DNA of 64,000 nt, from the NCBI RefSeq assembly GCF_024713975.1, contig NC_091102.1, positions 26,437,864-26,501,863 of the forward strand, in the 5' to 3' direction. Numbering within the stretch: the first letter of the stretch is position 1; each line of letters starts with the position of its first letter. Position numbers and translations under genes: made by a program. Below the pieces are notes generated by a model, which did not search any database, was not told where the DNA came from, and saw nothing but the letters and a program-made list of their open reading frames with translations. Shown one piece after another: positions 1-8,944 of this stretch. Source of the stretch: Paralichthys olivaceus (Eukaryota > Chordata > Actinopteri > Pleuronectiformes > Paralichthyidae).

Positions 1-26
1 AGAGAAACCATTCTTAAAAAAATAAA
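1..26 (+). terminator. Poly(A) signal of the gene copy lying upstream of the window
   Basis: AATAAA at 21-26 is the same signal that ends every other copy, so it belongs to a copy whose body lies left of the window. It shows that the array began before position 1. Confidence 0.75.
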
Positions 27-366
27 GACATTTGAAATTGAATCAATCATCTCTTGTTTCTTCCTCAATACACCCTGGTGTTCATTTTGTAAGTCATGGT
101 TCCATATAGAGTCAAATATATGATGTGTATATGATGTGATTGAAAGCTAGTAATGTCCAATGGGTGCAGGTCGAGGAGGGCATGCAGTGTCCTCGAGCTC
201 TCAGTCAGGCTCCACCCCTCGCTCCTACTAATGTGGTCACTTCTGATTTTAAAAAACGAGATGTTTTTTCAGACTTTCATTCTTCACATTTTAGATTCAC
301 ATCTAAAAAGAAATGATTGTAGGGCTCATATCATGGAAAACTGTTTGTTTAATATCACATTTAACT
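27..366. other. Intergenic spacer between one copy's poly(A) site and the next copy's promoter
   Basis: In unit 1 this stretch contains the GT-rich region expected downstream of a cleavage site (about 52-93), an AT-rich part with the pair ATGATGTGTATATGATGTG (about 120-138), and a more GC-rich part (about 155-230). A 71-codon open frame at 153-368 has no codon signature or recognisable domain, and I do not treat it as a gene. The same spacer recurs in every unit with few changes: A/G near unit position 239, G/A in unit 14 near 35949 and G/A in unit 18 near 47008. I see no tRNA, promoter box or mobile-element end that I could defend here. Confidence 0.6.
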
Positions 367-462
367 GACAGTGTCTGTGATGTCCTATGTGACAGCTTCT
401 GTGATGTCACATGTGACAGTGTCTATGATGTCAAATGTGACAGTGTCTATGATGTCATATTT
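367..462 (+). repeat. Four 24-bp direct repeats upstream of the TATA-like box (candidate upstream regulatory array)
   Basis: Units at 367-390, 391-414, 415-438 and 439-462 share the pattern GACAG-TCT-TGATGTC-ATGT; a fifth begins GACTTTGATTG at 463. Each contains TGATGTC, and copies 2-4 contain TGATGTCA, one base away from the cAMP-response element TGACGTCA. The junctions read TGTGACAG, which includes the TGACAG core bound by MEIS/TGIF-type homeodomains. The block ends 62 bp before the TATA-like box, a natural place for an upstream activating element. All 24 units carry it at unit offset 367. Unit 1 has CCTATG where the others have CCCATG; units 8 and 10 have TGATGTCT in the fourth repeat (19741-19771 and 25261-25291). 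Binding is inference. Confidence 0.6.
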
Positions 463-524
463 GACTTTGATTGTTTAATGTAATTTATCTTTACTTCAAA
501 GCCATCACTACCAGGTTCAGTGCC

Positions 525-530
525 TATAAG
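525..530 (+). promoter_or_regulatory. TATA-like box of the repeated gene
   Basis: CCTATAAGAG surrounds TATAAG at 525-530, 140 bp before the proposed start codon at 665. A start site 25-31 bp downstream would give a 5' UTR of about 110 nt. The box is unchanged in all copies: 3285, 6045, 8805, 11565, 14314, 17074, 19834, 22594, 25354, 28114, 30874, 33634, 36394, 39154, 41914, 44674, 47434, 50194, 52954, 55714, 58474, 61234 and 63993 (first T). A second AT-rich run, CATATATAATA near 636-646, is too close to the start codon to serve the same transcript. Confidence 0.55.
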
Positions 531-548
531 AGTTATGGAGGAGACCTT

Positions 549-644
549 ATGAGCACAACAGCTCCAAAACTAGACCACAGATCCACAAATCTTCGATACA
601 CGAGACCGTCAGAAGACAGTATATACTTCAGTACACATATATAA
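549..644 (+). other. Possible short upstream open frame (31 codons) in the 5' leader
   Basis: ATG at 549-551 opens a frame that stops at TAA 642-644, 20 bp before the proposed main ATG. Its start context is weak (C at -3, A at +4). It lies 24 bp after the first T of the TATA-like box, so depending on the exact cap site it may or may not be in the mRNA. It is conserved in the copies I checked, but so is nearly every base of the unit. If transcribed it could lower translation of the main frame. Treat as possible only. Confidence 0.25.
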
Positions 645-664
645 TACCCCTATATTTGGCCAAC

Positions 665-2684
665 ATGCCAAAGAACAAGTCAGGAAGGGTAAGGTTTCTA
701 AGCAGGACACATCGACGATTTTATTTTATTTTTCCAATGTTTGTCTCAAACTCAAAAATATTTTTTCTGTGAGGGGATGGACTTTAAATGAACCCATCAC
801 ATTGGTGCTAATGCTAGAATGCTAGCAGTAGCATACTAGTGATTTTTTTAAATTTGTGTGTGCACTGCGTGGTGAAATCTCTCGCAAGTCACGTAATTAA
901 ACGTAAACGTAATTGTTGACAATAATAATAAATATTGTAGTTAATTAGTTATATCATTAGCTATATATTGTTTGTTTTTCATTTAATCAATAATCGTGTA
1001 AATCCTGAAACCGTGACATTTCCTCTGGCTCTGCGCCAAAATTTCATATCGTGACATCCATAGTATGTAGAGACTGTATTTAACAGAATTGAAGAAACTG
1101 TATTTAAATGTACTGGTGGTTAAATCAATGATTTGTTGGTCTGGTTCATCAACATTTAATTCAAAGTGAGTGTGGGACTGTGTTTTTAACTGTTATATGT
1201 TTGTTCGTGTCTTTCAGGTGCCAGACCACGAGAAATTGTTTGAGGACCTCCTTGAGGAAAAGCAGAATTTGGATTCTAAGAATATGCATCTGGCTCATGA
1301 AAATGCCAGTCTGAAGATCGCCATGTCCTGCAAAGAAGCTTCATGGAAAAAGGAAAAGGAGAGCATGCAGAATGCAGATTATGAAAAACTCAAGGAAGAA
1401 CTACAGCTCGACCTTAAGGATGCCAAGAAAGAGTTGAGGCTCCAAGAGAAGGACTACAGGTCCTTGAGTACTCGTTGTCAAAGCCAGCAGGCAGAGATCC
1501 ACAAGATCAGACGTGACCTCAAGCAAAGGTGCAACCACGTCAATGAGCTGGAGTACTCCATTAAACAGAGGGAACAGGTGATCGACAGGACAGTGCATGA
1601 GAAAATGGCACTGGAAGAGGAAATCAATGAGCTCACAACCAAGCTCAAAGCTATGGGGACAAAAGTTCTCCAGAACGAGCCTGACTGGCAGTCAGAAATC
1701 AAGGCTCTGAAGCACGAGCTCAGCCGTGAGCAGGCAGAGAAGGAGGCTGGCTCCAGTAGAATCAAGGAGCTGGAGAGACAGCTCAAGGTCACAGAAGAGA
1801 AGTGGGTGACCAAACATGAGGCCAGAATTGTCCAAACGGATCAGCTGATCAACAGTCTCACCAGTCAAAATAAGGCACTGGAAGCCAGCAACAAGAAACT
1901 CCTGTCCATGCAGCAAGCCATGGAGGCAAGGATCCTCCAGAACAAGACTGAGTGGGAGACTAAAGTTAACACTCTGGAGGACCATCTCAGTAGTGAGCGG
2001 GTGGAGAAGGAGGCTGGCTCCAATCGAATCAAGGAGCTGGAGAGACAGCTCAAGGTCACAGAAGAGAAGTGGGTGACCAAACGTGAGGCCAGAATTGTCT
2101 ATACGGATCAGGTGATCAACAGTCTCAGCAGTCAGAATATGGCACTGGAAGCCAGCAACCAGAGGCTCATCTCCGTGCAGCAAGCCATCGAGGCAAGGAT
2201 CCTCCAGAACAAGACTGAGTGGGAGACGAAAGTTAACACTCTGGAGGACCATCTCAGTAGTGAGCAGGCTGAGAAGGAGGCTGGCTTCACAAAAATCAAG
2301 GAGCTGGAGAAACTGGTCAGCAATACTGAGCAGATGTGGGCGGCCAAGCATGAGGCAGACATACTAAAGCTGCTCATTCTGAAACAGATCAAGCTTCAGG
2401 TAAGTCACATCAGCTCTGTTTGATCTGAATAAGAACTTGTTGCACTTTAAGTTTGTTTCTTATTCAGACTTTTGAAAGAGAAAATATCTAAACACTTGTC
2501 GTCTCTGTCTTTTCAGGAACTGGCCTTGATGACCGATAAGGACAAGGCAAGGATTCAAAAGGAGCAAAAGAAAGCAAAGAAAGAGGCAGAGAAGAGGCAA
2601 AAGAAGGAGCTGCAAGAGAAGAAGAGGCAGGAGCAGAGAGACAAACTAGACAGAGAGAAGGAGGAGAAGCGGCAAAGGAAATGA
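665..2684 (+). CDS. Copy 1: predicted 457-residue repeated coiled-coil protein, three coding exons
   Basis: Exons join 665-688, 1218-2399 and 2517-2684. Exon 1 encodes MPKNKSGR; its ATG has A at -3 and it ends AGG|GTAAGG. Exon 2 starts after CTTTCAG and ends CAG|GTAAGT. Exon 3 starts after CTTTTCAG and ends at TGA. All junctions are phase 0, and the frame is open only as joined. The protein is rich in Lys, Glu, Gln and Leu with no signal peptide or membrane segment, and heptad-like spacing runs through most of residues 12-400. Residues 158-246, 247-335 and 336-402 are three 89-residue modules, the last incomplete. The C-terminal 55 residues are almost all Lys/Glu/Arg/Gln and may form a single charged helix or a nuclear signal. 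Alleles here are Lys75, Trp165, His174, Arg297. The fold suggests a scaffold or filament-like protein; I do not recognise the family, and similarity searches on such sequence tend to hit golgins or trichohyalin by composition alone. Confidence 0.75.
689..1217 (+). other. Intron 1 (529 bp), representative copy
   Basis: Donor GTAAGG at 689-694 and acceptor CTTTCAG at 1211-1217. A branch-point-like TTTTTAAC lies about 30 bp before the acceptor. The body holds a GCTAATGCTAG-type patch with a small hairpin (ATGCTA 819-824 pairing with TAGCAT 829-834), an AT-rich stretch with ACAATA 919-924 facing TATTGT 933-938, and two CGTGACAT motifs at 1012-1019 and 1050-1057 that might be remnants of a DNA-transposon end. 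I see no coding exon inside it. An ATG at 1170 is in frame with exon 2 and would add 16 residues if transcription began in the intron. Confidence 0.7.
1665..2399 (+). repeat. 267-bp tandem repeats inside exon 2 (89-residue protein modules)
   Basis: Module 1 is 1665-1931, module 2 is 1932-2198 and module 3 is 2199-2399 (truncated by the intron 2 donor). Each module opens (V/I)LQN-x3-W, followed by EKEAG and IKELE; modules 1 and 2 continue through TDQ-x-INSL and end with QQA-x-EAR. Modules 1 and 2 are nearly identical in places at the DNA level, while module 3 diverges after the IKELE part. Every full gene copy in the array has the same three modules; I saw no copy with a gained or lost module. 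Confidence 0.93.
2400..2516 (+). other. Intron 2 (117 bp) with a second plausible acceptor
   Basis: Donor GTAAGT at 2400-2405 and main acceptor CTTTTCAG ending at 2516. A second acceptor, TTTCTTATTCAG, ends at 2467 and has an equally good pyrimidine run. Using it would add TFERENI and then a stop (TAA at 2489-2491), removing the charged 55-residue tail. The main acceptor is preferred because only it keeps the long exon 3 frame. Confidence 0.7.
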
Positions 2685-2692
2685 AGAAAATA

Positions 2693-2753
2693 TTTACATT
2701 TAGGGCATTTAGCAGATGCTTTTGTCCAAAGCAACTTACAATAAGTACATTTG
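2693..2753. mobile_element. V-SINE-like core fragment forming the 3' UTR
   Basis: The stretch contains TTTGTCCAAAGCAACTTACA, closely matching the conserved central core found in V-SINE family retroposons and related fish elements (consensus from memory: TTTATCCAAAGCGACTTACA), preceded by the typical ACATTTAGGGCATTTAGCAG. I see no tRNA- or 5S-derived head, so only a fragment is present. It starts 8 bp after the stop codon and ends 27 bp before AATAAA. It recurs at 5453, 8213, 10973, 13722, 16482, 19242, 22002, 24762, 27522, 30282, 33042, 35802, 38562, 41322, 44082, 46842, 49602, 52362, 55122, 57882, 60642 and 63401. The orientation relative to the source element is not assigned. Confidence 0.7.
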
Positions 2754-2780
2754 TCACAAGAGAGAAACCATTCTTAAAAA

Positions 2781-2786
2781 AATAAA
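2781..2786 (+). terminator. AATAAA polyadenylation signal of copy 1
   Basis: It lies 97 bp after the stop codon at 2684, and a T/GT-rich stretch follows (about 2812-2853), as expected for a cleavage site near 2800. Equivalent signals start at 5541, 8301, 11061, 13810, 16570, 19330, 22090, 24850, 27610, 30370, 33130, 35890, 38650, 41410, 44170, 46930, 49690, 52450, 55210, 57970, 60730 and 63489. The run of A before AATAAA may be a remnant of a retroposon tail. Confidence 0.75.
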
Positions 2787-3424
2787 GACATTTGAAATTG
2801 AATCAATCATCTCTTGTTTCTTCCTCAATACACCCTGGTGTTCATTTTGTAAGTCATGGTTCCATATAGAGTCAAATATATGATGTGTATATGATGTGAT
2901 TGAAAGCTAGTAATGTCCAATGGGTGCAGGTCGAGGAGGGCATGCAGTGTCCTCGAGCTCTCAGTCAGGCTCCACCCCTCGCTCCTACTAATGTGGTCAC
3001 TTCTGATTTTAAAAAACGAGATGTATTTTCAGACTTTCATTCTTCACATTTTAGATTCACATCTAAAAAGAAATGATTGTAGGGCTCATATCATGGAAAA
3101 CTGTTTGTTTAATATCACATTTAACTGACAGTGTCTGTGATGTCCCATGTGACAGCTTCTGTGATGTCACATGTGACAGTGTCTATGATGTCAAATGTGA
3201 CAGTGTCTATGATGTCATATTTGACTTTGATTGTTTAATGTAATTTATCTTTACTTCAAAGCCATCACTACCAGGTTCAGTGCCTATAAGAGTTATGGAG
3301 GAGACCTTATGAGCACAACAGCTCCAAAACTAGACCACAGATCCACAAATCTTCGATACACGAGACCGTCAGAAGACAGTATATACTTCAGTACACATAT
3401 ATAATACCCCTATATTTGGCCAAC

Positions 3425-5444
3425 ATGCCAAAGAACAAGTCAGGAAGGGTAAGGTTTCTAAGCAGGACACATCGACGATTTTATTTTATTTTTCCAATGT
3501 TTGTCTCAAACTCAAAAATATTTTTTCTGTGAGGGGATGGACTTTAAATGAACCCATCACATTGGTGCTAATGCTAGAATGCTAGCAGTAGCATACTAGT
3601 GATTTTTTTTAATTTGTGTGTGCACTGCGTGGTGAAATCTCTCGCAAGTCACGTAATTAAACGTAAACGTAATTGTTGACAATAATAATAAATATTGTAG
3701 TTAATTAGTTATATCATTAGCTATATATTGTTTGTTTTTCATTTAATCAATAATCGTGTAAATCCTGAAACCGTGATATTTCCTCTGGCTCTGCGCCAAA
3801 ATTTCATATCGTGACATCCATAGTATGTAGAGACTGTATTTAACAGAATTGAAGAAACTGTATTTAAATGTACTGGTGGTTAAATCAATGATTTGTTGGT
3901 CTGGTTCATCAACATTTAATTCAAAGTGAGTGTGGGACTGTGTTTTTAACTGTTATATGTTTGTTCGTGTCTTTCAGGTGCCAGACCACGAGAAATTGTT
4001 TGAGGACCTCCTTGAGGAAAAGCAGAATTTGGATTCTAAGAATATGCATCTGGCTCATGAAAATGCCAGTCTGAAGATCGCCATGTCCTGCAAAGAAGCT
4101 TCATGGAAAAAGGAAAAGGAGAGCATGCAGAATGCAGATTATGAAAAACTCAAGGAAGAACTACAGCTCGACCTTAAGGATGCCAAGAAAGAGTTGAGGC
4201 TCCAAGAGAAGGACTACAGGTCCTTGAGTACTCGTTGTCAAAGCCAGCAGGCAGAGATCCACAAGATCAGACGTGACCTCAAGCAAAGGTGCAACCACGT
4301 CAATGAGCTGGAGTACTCCATTAAACAGAGGGAACAGGTGATCGACAGGACAGTGCATGAGAAAATGGCACTGGAAGAGGAAATCAATGAGCTCACAACC
4401 AAGCTCAAAGCTATGGGGACAAAAGTTCTCCAGAACGAGCCTGACTGGCAGTCAGAAATCAAGGCTCTGAAGCACGAGCTCAGCCGTGAGCAGGCAGAGA
4501 AGGAGGCTGGCTCCAGTAGAATCAAGGAGCTGGAGAGACAGCTCAAGGTCACAGAAGAGAAGTGGGTGACCAAACATGAGGCCAGAATTGTCCAAACGGA
4601 TCAGCTGATCAACAGTCTCACCAGTCAAAATAAGGCACTGGAAGCCAGCAACAAGAAACTCCTGTCCATGCAGCAAGCCATGGAGGCAAGGATCCTCCAG
4701 AACAAGACTGAGTGGGAGACTAAAGTTAACACTCTGGAGGACCATCTCAGTAGTGAGCGGGTGGAGAAGGAGGCTGGCTCCAATCGAATCAAGGAGCTGG
4801 AGAGACAGCTCAAGGTCACAGAAGAGAAGTGGGTGACCAAACATGAGGCCAGAATTGTCTATACGGATCAGGTGATCAACAGTCTCAGCAGTCAGAATAT
4901 GGCACTGGAAGCCAGCAACCAGAGGCTCATCTCCGTGCAGCAAGCCATCGAGGCAAGGATCCTCCAGAACAAGACTGAGTGGGAGACGAAAGTTAACACT
5001 CTGGAGGACCATCTCAGTAGTGAGCAGGCTGAGAAGGAGGCTGGCTTCACAAAAATCAAGGAGCTGGAGAAACTGGTCAGCAATACTGAGCAGATGTGGG
5101 CGGCCAAGCATGAGGCAGACATACTAAAGCTGCTCATTCTGAAACAGATCAAGCTTCAGGTAAGTCACATCAGCTCTGTTTGATCTGAATAAGAACTTGT
5201 TGCACTTTAAGTTTGTTTCTTATTCAGACTTTCGAAAGAGAAAATATCTAAACACTTGTCGTCTCTGTCTTTTCAGGAACTGGCCTTGATGACCGATAAG
5301 GACAAGGCAAGGATTCAAAAGGAGCAAAAGAAAGCAAAGAAAGAGGCAGAGAAGAGGCAAAAGAAGGAGCTGCAAGAGAAGAAGAGGCAGGAGCAGAGAG
5401 ACAAACTAGACAGAGAGAAGGAGGAGAAGCGGCAAAGGAAATGA
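3425..5444 (+). CDS. Copy 2: coiled-coil protein, 457 residues
   Basis: Exons 3425-3448, 3978-5159 and 5277-5444. Differs from copy 1 at residue 297 (His, CAT, instead of Arg, CGT). His at this place matches module 1 of the same exon. Non-coding markers are GTGATATT in intron 1, TTCGAAAG in intron 2 and TTTGTGAC after the V-SINE-like part. Its protein equals those of copies 7, 9 and 11. Confidence 0.74.
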
Positions 5445-6184
5445 AGAAAATATTTACATTTAGGGCATTTAGCAGATGCTTTTGTCCAAAGCAACTTACA
5501 ATAAGTACATTTGTGACAAGAGAGAAACCATTCTTAAAAAAATAAAGACATTTGAAATTGAATCAATCATCTCTTGTTTCTTCCTCAATACACCCTGGTG
5601 TTCATTTTGTAAGTCATGGTTCCATATAGAGTCAAATATATGATGTGTATATGATGTGATTGAAAGCTAGTAATGTCCAATGGGTGCAGGTCGAGGAGGG
5701 CATGCAGTGTCCTCGAGCTCTCAGTCAGGCTCCACCCCTCGCTCCTACTAATGTGGTCGCTTCTGATTTTAAAAAACGAGATGTATTTTCAGACTTTCAT
5801 TCTTCACATTTTAGATTCACATCTAAAAAGAAATGATTGTAGGGCTCATATCATGGAAAACTGTTTGTTTAATATCACATTTAACTGACAGTGTCTGTGA
5901 TGTCCCATGTGACAGCTTCTGTGATGTCACATGTGACAGTGTCTATGATGTCAAATGTGACAGTGTCTATGATGTCATATTTGACTTTGATTGTTTAATG
6001 TAATTTATCTTTACTTCAAAGCCATCACTACCAGGTTCAGTGCCTATAAGAGTTATGGAGGAGACCTTATGAGCACAACAGCTCCAAAACTAGACCACAG
6101 ATCCACAAATCTTCGATACACGAGACCGTCAGAAGACAGTATATACTTCAGTACACATATATAATACCCCTATATTTAGCCAAC

Positions 6185-8204
6185 ATGCCAAAGAACAAGT
6201 CAGGAAGGGTAAGGTTTCTAAGCAGGACACATCGACGATTTTATTTTATTTTTCCAATGTTTGTCTCAAACTCAAAAATATTTTTTCTGTGAGGGGATGG
6301 ACTTTAAATGAACCCATCACATTGGTGCTAATGCTAGAATGCTAGCAGTAGCATACTAGTGATTTTTTTAAATTTGTGTGTGCACTGCGTGGTGAAATCT
6401 CTCGCAAGTCACGTAATTAAACGTAAACGTAATTGTTGACAATAATAATAAATATTGTAGTTAATTAGTTATATCATTAGCTATATATTGTTTGTTTTTC
6501 ATTTGATCAATAATCGTGTAAATCCTGAAACCGTGACATTTCCTCTGGCTCTGCGCCAAAATTTCATATCGTGACATCCATAGTATGTAGAGACTGTATT
6601 TAACAGAATTGAAGAAACTGTATTTAAATGTACTGGTGGTTAAATCAATGATTTGTTGGTCTGGTTCATCAACATTTAATTCAAAGTGAGTGTGGGACTG
6701 TGTTTTTAACTGTTATATGTTTGTTCGTGTCTTTCAGGTGCCAGACCACGAGAAATTGTTTGAGGACCTCCTTGAGGAAAAGCAGAATTTGGATTCTAAG
6801 AATATGCATCTGGCTCATGAAAATGCCAGTCTGAAGATCGCCATGTCCTGCAAAGAAGCTTCATGGAAAAAAGAAAAGGAGAGCATGCAGAATGCAGATT
6901 ATGAAAAACTCAAGGAAGAACTACAGCTCGACCTTCAGGATGCCAAGAAAGAGTTGAGGCTCCAAGAGAAGGACTACAGGTCCTTGAGTACTCGTTGTCA
7001 AAGCCAGCAGGCAGAGATCCACAAGATCAGACGTGACCTCAAGCAAAGGTGCAACCACGTCAATGAGCTGGAGTACTCCATTAAACAGAGGGAACAGGTG
7101 ATCGACAGGACAGTGCATGAGAAAATGGCACTGGAAGAGGAAATCAATGAGCTCACAACCAAGCTCAAAGCTATGGGGACAAAAGTTCTCCAGAACGAGC
7201 CTGACTGGCAGTCAGAAATCAAGGCTCTGAAGCACGAGCTCAGCCGTGAGCAGGCAGAGAAGGAGGCTGGCTCCAGTAGAATCAAGGAGCTGGAGAGACA
7301 GCTCAAGGTCACAGAAGAGAAGTGGGTGACCAAACATGAGGCCAGAATTGTCCAAACGGATCAGCTGATCAACAGTCTCACCAGTCAAAATAAGGCACTG
7401 GAAGCCAGCAACAAGAAACTCCTGTCCATGCAGCAAGCCATGGAGGCAAGGATCCTCCAGAACAAGTCTGAGTGGGAGACTAAAGTTAACACTCTGGAGG
7501 ACCATCTCAGTAGTGAGCGGGTGGAGAAGGAGGCTGGCTCCAATCGAATCAAGGAGCTGGAGAGACAGCTCAAGGTCACAGAAGAGAAGTGGGTGACCAA
7601 ACGTGAGGCCAGAATTGTCTATACGGATCAGGTGATCAACAGTCTCAGCAGTCAGAATATGGCACTGGAAGCCAGCAACCAGAGGCTCATCTCCGTGCAG
7701 CAAGCCATCGAGGCAAGGATCCTCCAGAACAAGACTGAGTGGGAGACGAAAGTTAACACTCTGGAGGACCATCTCAGTAGTGAGCAGGCTGAGAAGGAGG
7801 CTGGCTTCACAAAAATCAAGGAGCTGGAGAAACTGGTCAGCAATACTGAGCAGATGTGGGCGGCCAAGCATGAGGCAGACATACTAAAGCTGCTCATTCT
7901 GAAACAGATCAAGCTTCAGGTAAGTCACATCAGCTCTGTTTGATCTGAATAAGAACTTGTTGCACTTTAAGTTTGTTTCTTATTCAGACTTTCGAAAGAG
8001 AAAATATCTAAACACTTGTCGTCTCTGTCTTTTCAGGAACTGGCCTTGATGACCGATAAGGACAAGGCAAGGATTCAAAAGGAGCAAAAGAAAGCAAAGA
8101 AAGAGGCAGAGAAGAGGCAAAAGAAGGAGCTGCAAGAGAAGAAGAGGCAGGAGCAGAGAGACAAACTAGACAGAGAGAAGGAGGAGAAGCGGCAAAGGAA
8201 ATGA
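6185..8204 (+). CDS. Copy 3: coiled-coil protein, Gln75/Ser252 type
   Basis: Exons 6185-6208, 6738-7919 and 8037-8204. Carries Gln75 (CAG) and Ser252 (TCT in place of ACT), with Arg297. A silent A replaces G in the Lys53 codon. The Ser252 change is shared only with copy 12, 24.8 kb away. Intron 1 has TTTGATC, the marker of the Gln75 group. Confidence 0.74.
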
Positions 8205-8944
8205 AGAAAATATTTACATTTAGGGCATTTAGCAGATGCTTTTGTCCAAAGCAACTTACAATAAGTACATTTGTCACAAGAGAGAAACCATTCTTAAAAA
8301 AATAAAGACATTTGAAATTGAATCAATCATCTCTTGTTTCTTCCTCAATACACCCTGGTGTTCATTTTGTAAGTCATGGTTCCATATAGAGTCAAATATA
8401 TGATGTGTATATGATGTGATTGAAAGCTAGTAATGTCCAATGGGTGCAGGTCGAGGAGGGCATGCAGTGTCCTCGAGCTCTCAGTCAGGCTCCACCCCTC
8501 GCTCCTACTAATGTGGTCACTTCTGATTTTAAAAAACGAGATGTATTTTCAGACTTTCATTCTTCACATTTTAGATTCACATCTAAAAAGAAATGATTGT
8601 AGGGCTCATATCATGGAAAACTGTTTGTTTAATATCACATTTAACTGACAGTGTCTGTGATGTCCCATGTGACAGCTTCTGTGATGTCACATGTGACAGT
8701 GTCTATGATGTCAAATGTGACAGTGTCTATGATGTCATATTTGACTTTGATTGTTTAATGTAATTTATCTTTACTTCAAAGCCATCACTACCAGGTTCAG
8801 TGCCTATAAGAGTTATGGAGGAGACCTTATGAGCACAACAGCTCCAAAACTAGACCACAGATCCACAAATCTTCGATACACGAGACCGTCAGAAGACAGT
8901 ATATACTTCAGTACACATATATAATACCCCTATATTTAGCCAAC

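Noticed and set aside
153-368. A 71-codon plus-strand frame in the spacer
   Set aside because: It lies between a poly(A) signal and the next promoter, has no domain or codon bias, and is conserved only as much as the rest of the unit.
1170-1217. ATG at 1170 as the start of the main protein
   Set aside because: The frame runs straight through a good acceptor (CTTTCAG|G), and a phase-matched first exon with a proper donor exists at 665-688. An intronic start remains only a minor alternative.
1478-1813. Other minus-strand frames (111, 86, 71, 65 and 89 codons) over exons 2 and 3
   Set aside because: Ser/Leu-rich antisense shadows. The 89-codon one depends on a GTG start and disappears in units with TTTGTGAC in place of TTTGTCAC.
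1692-2351. A 219-codon open frame on the minus strand inside exon 2 (and its equivalents in every unit)
   Set aside because: It is the antisense shadow of the Leu/Glu/Lys-rich coiled coil: few stops arise opposite such codons. It has no splice or promoter context of its own, and its variants simply mirror those of the plus-strand exon.
2472-2516. ATG in frame with exon 3 in intron 2 of units 1, 6, 7, 9 and 11
   Set aside because: It arises only from the T allele at the TTTGAAAG/TTCGAAAG site and lies inside the intron; the real frame enters exon 3 through splicing from exon 2.
2693-2753. tRNA gene or complete SINE
   Set aside because: Only a core-like fragment is present; there are no A and B box promoters and no cloverleaf-forming sequence upstream.
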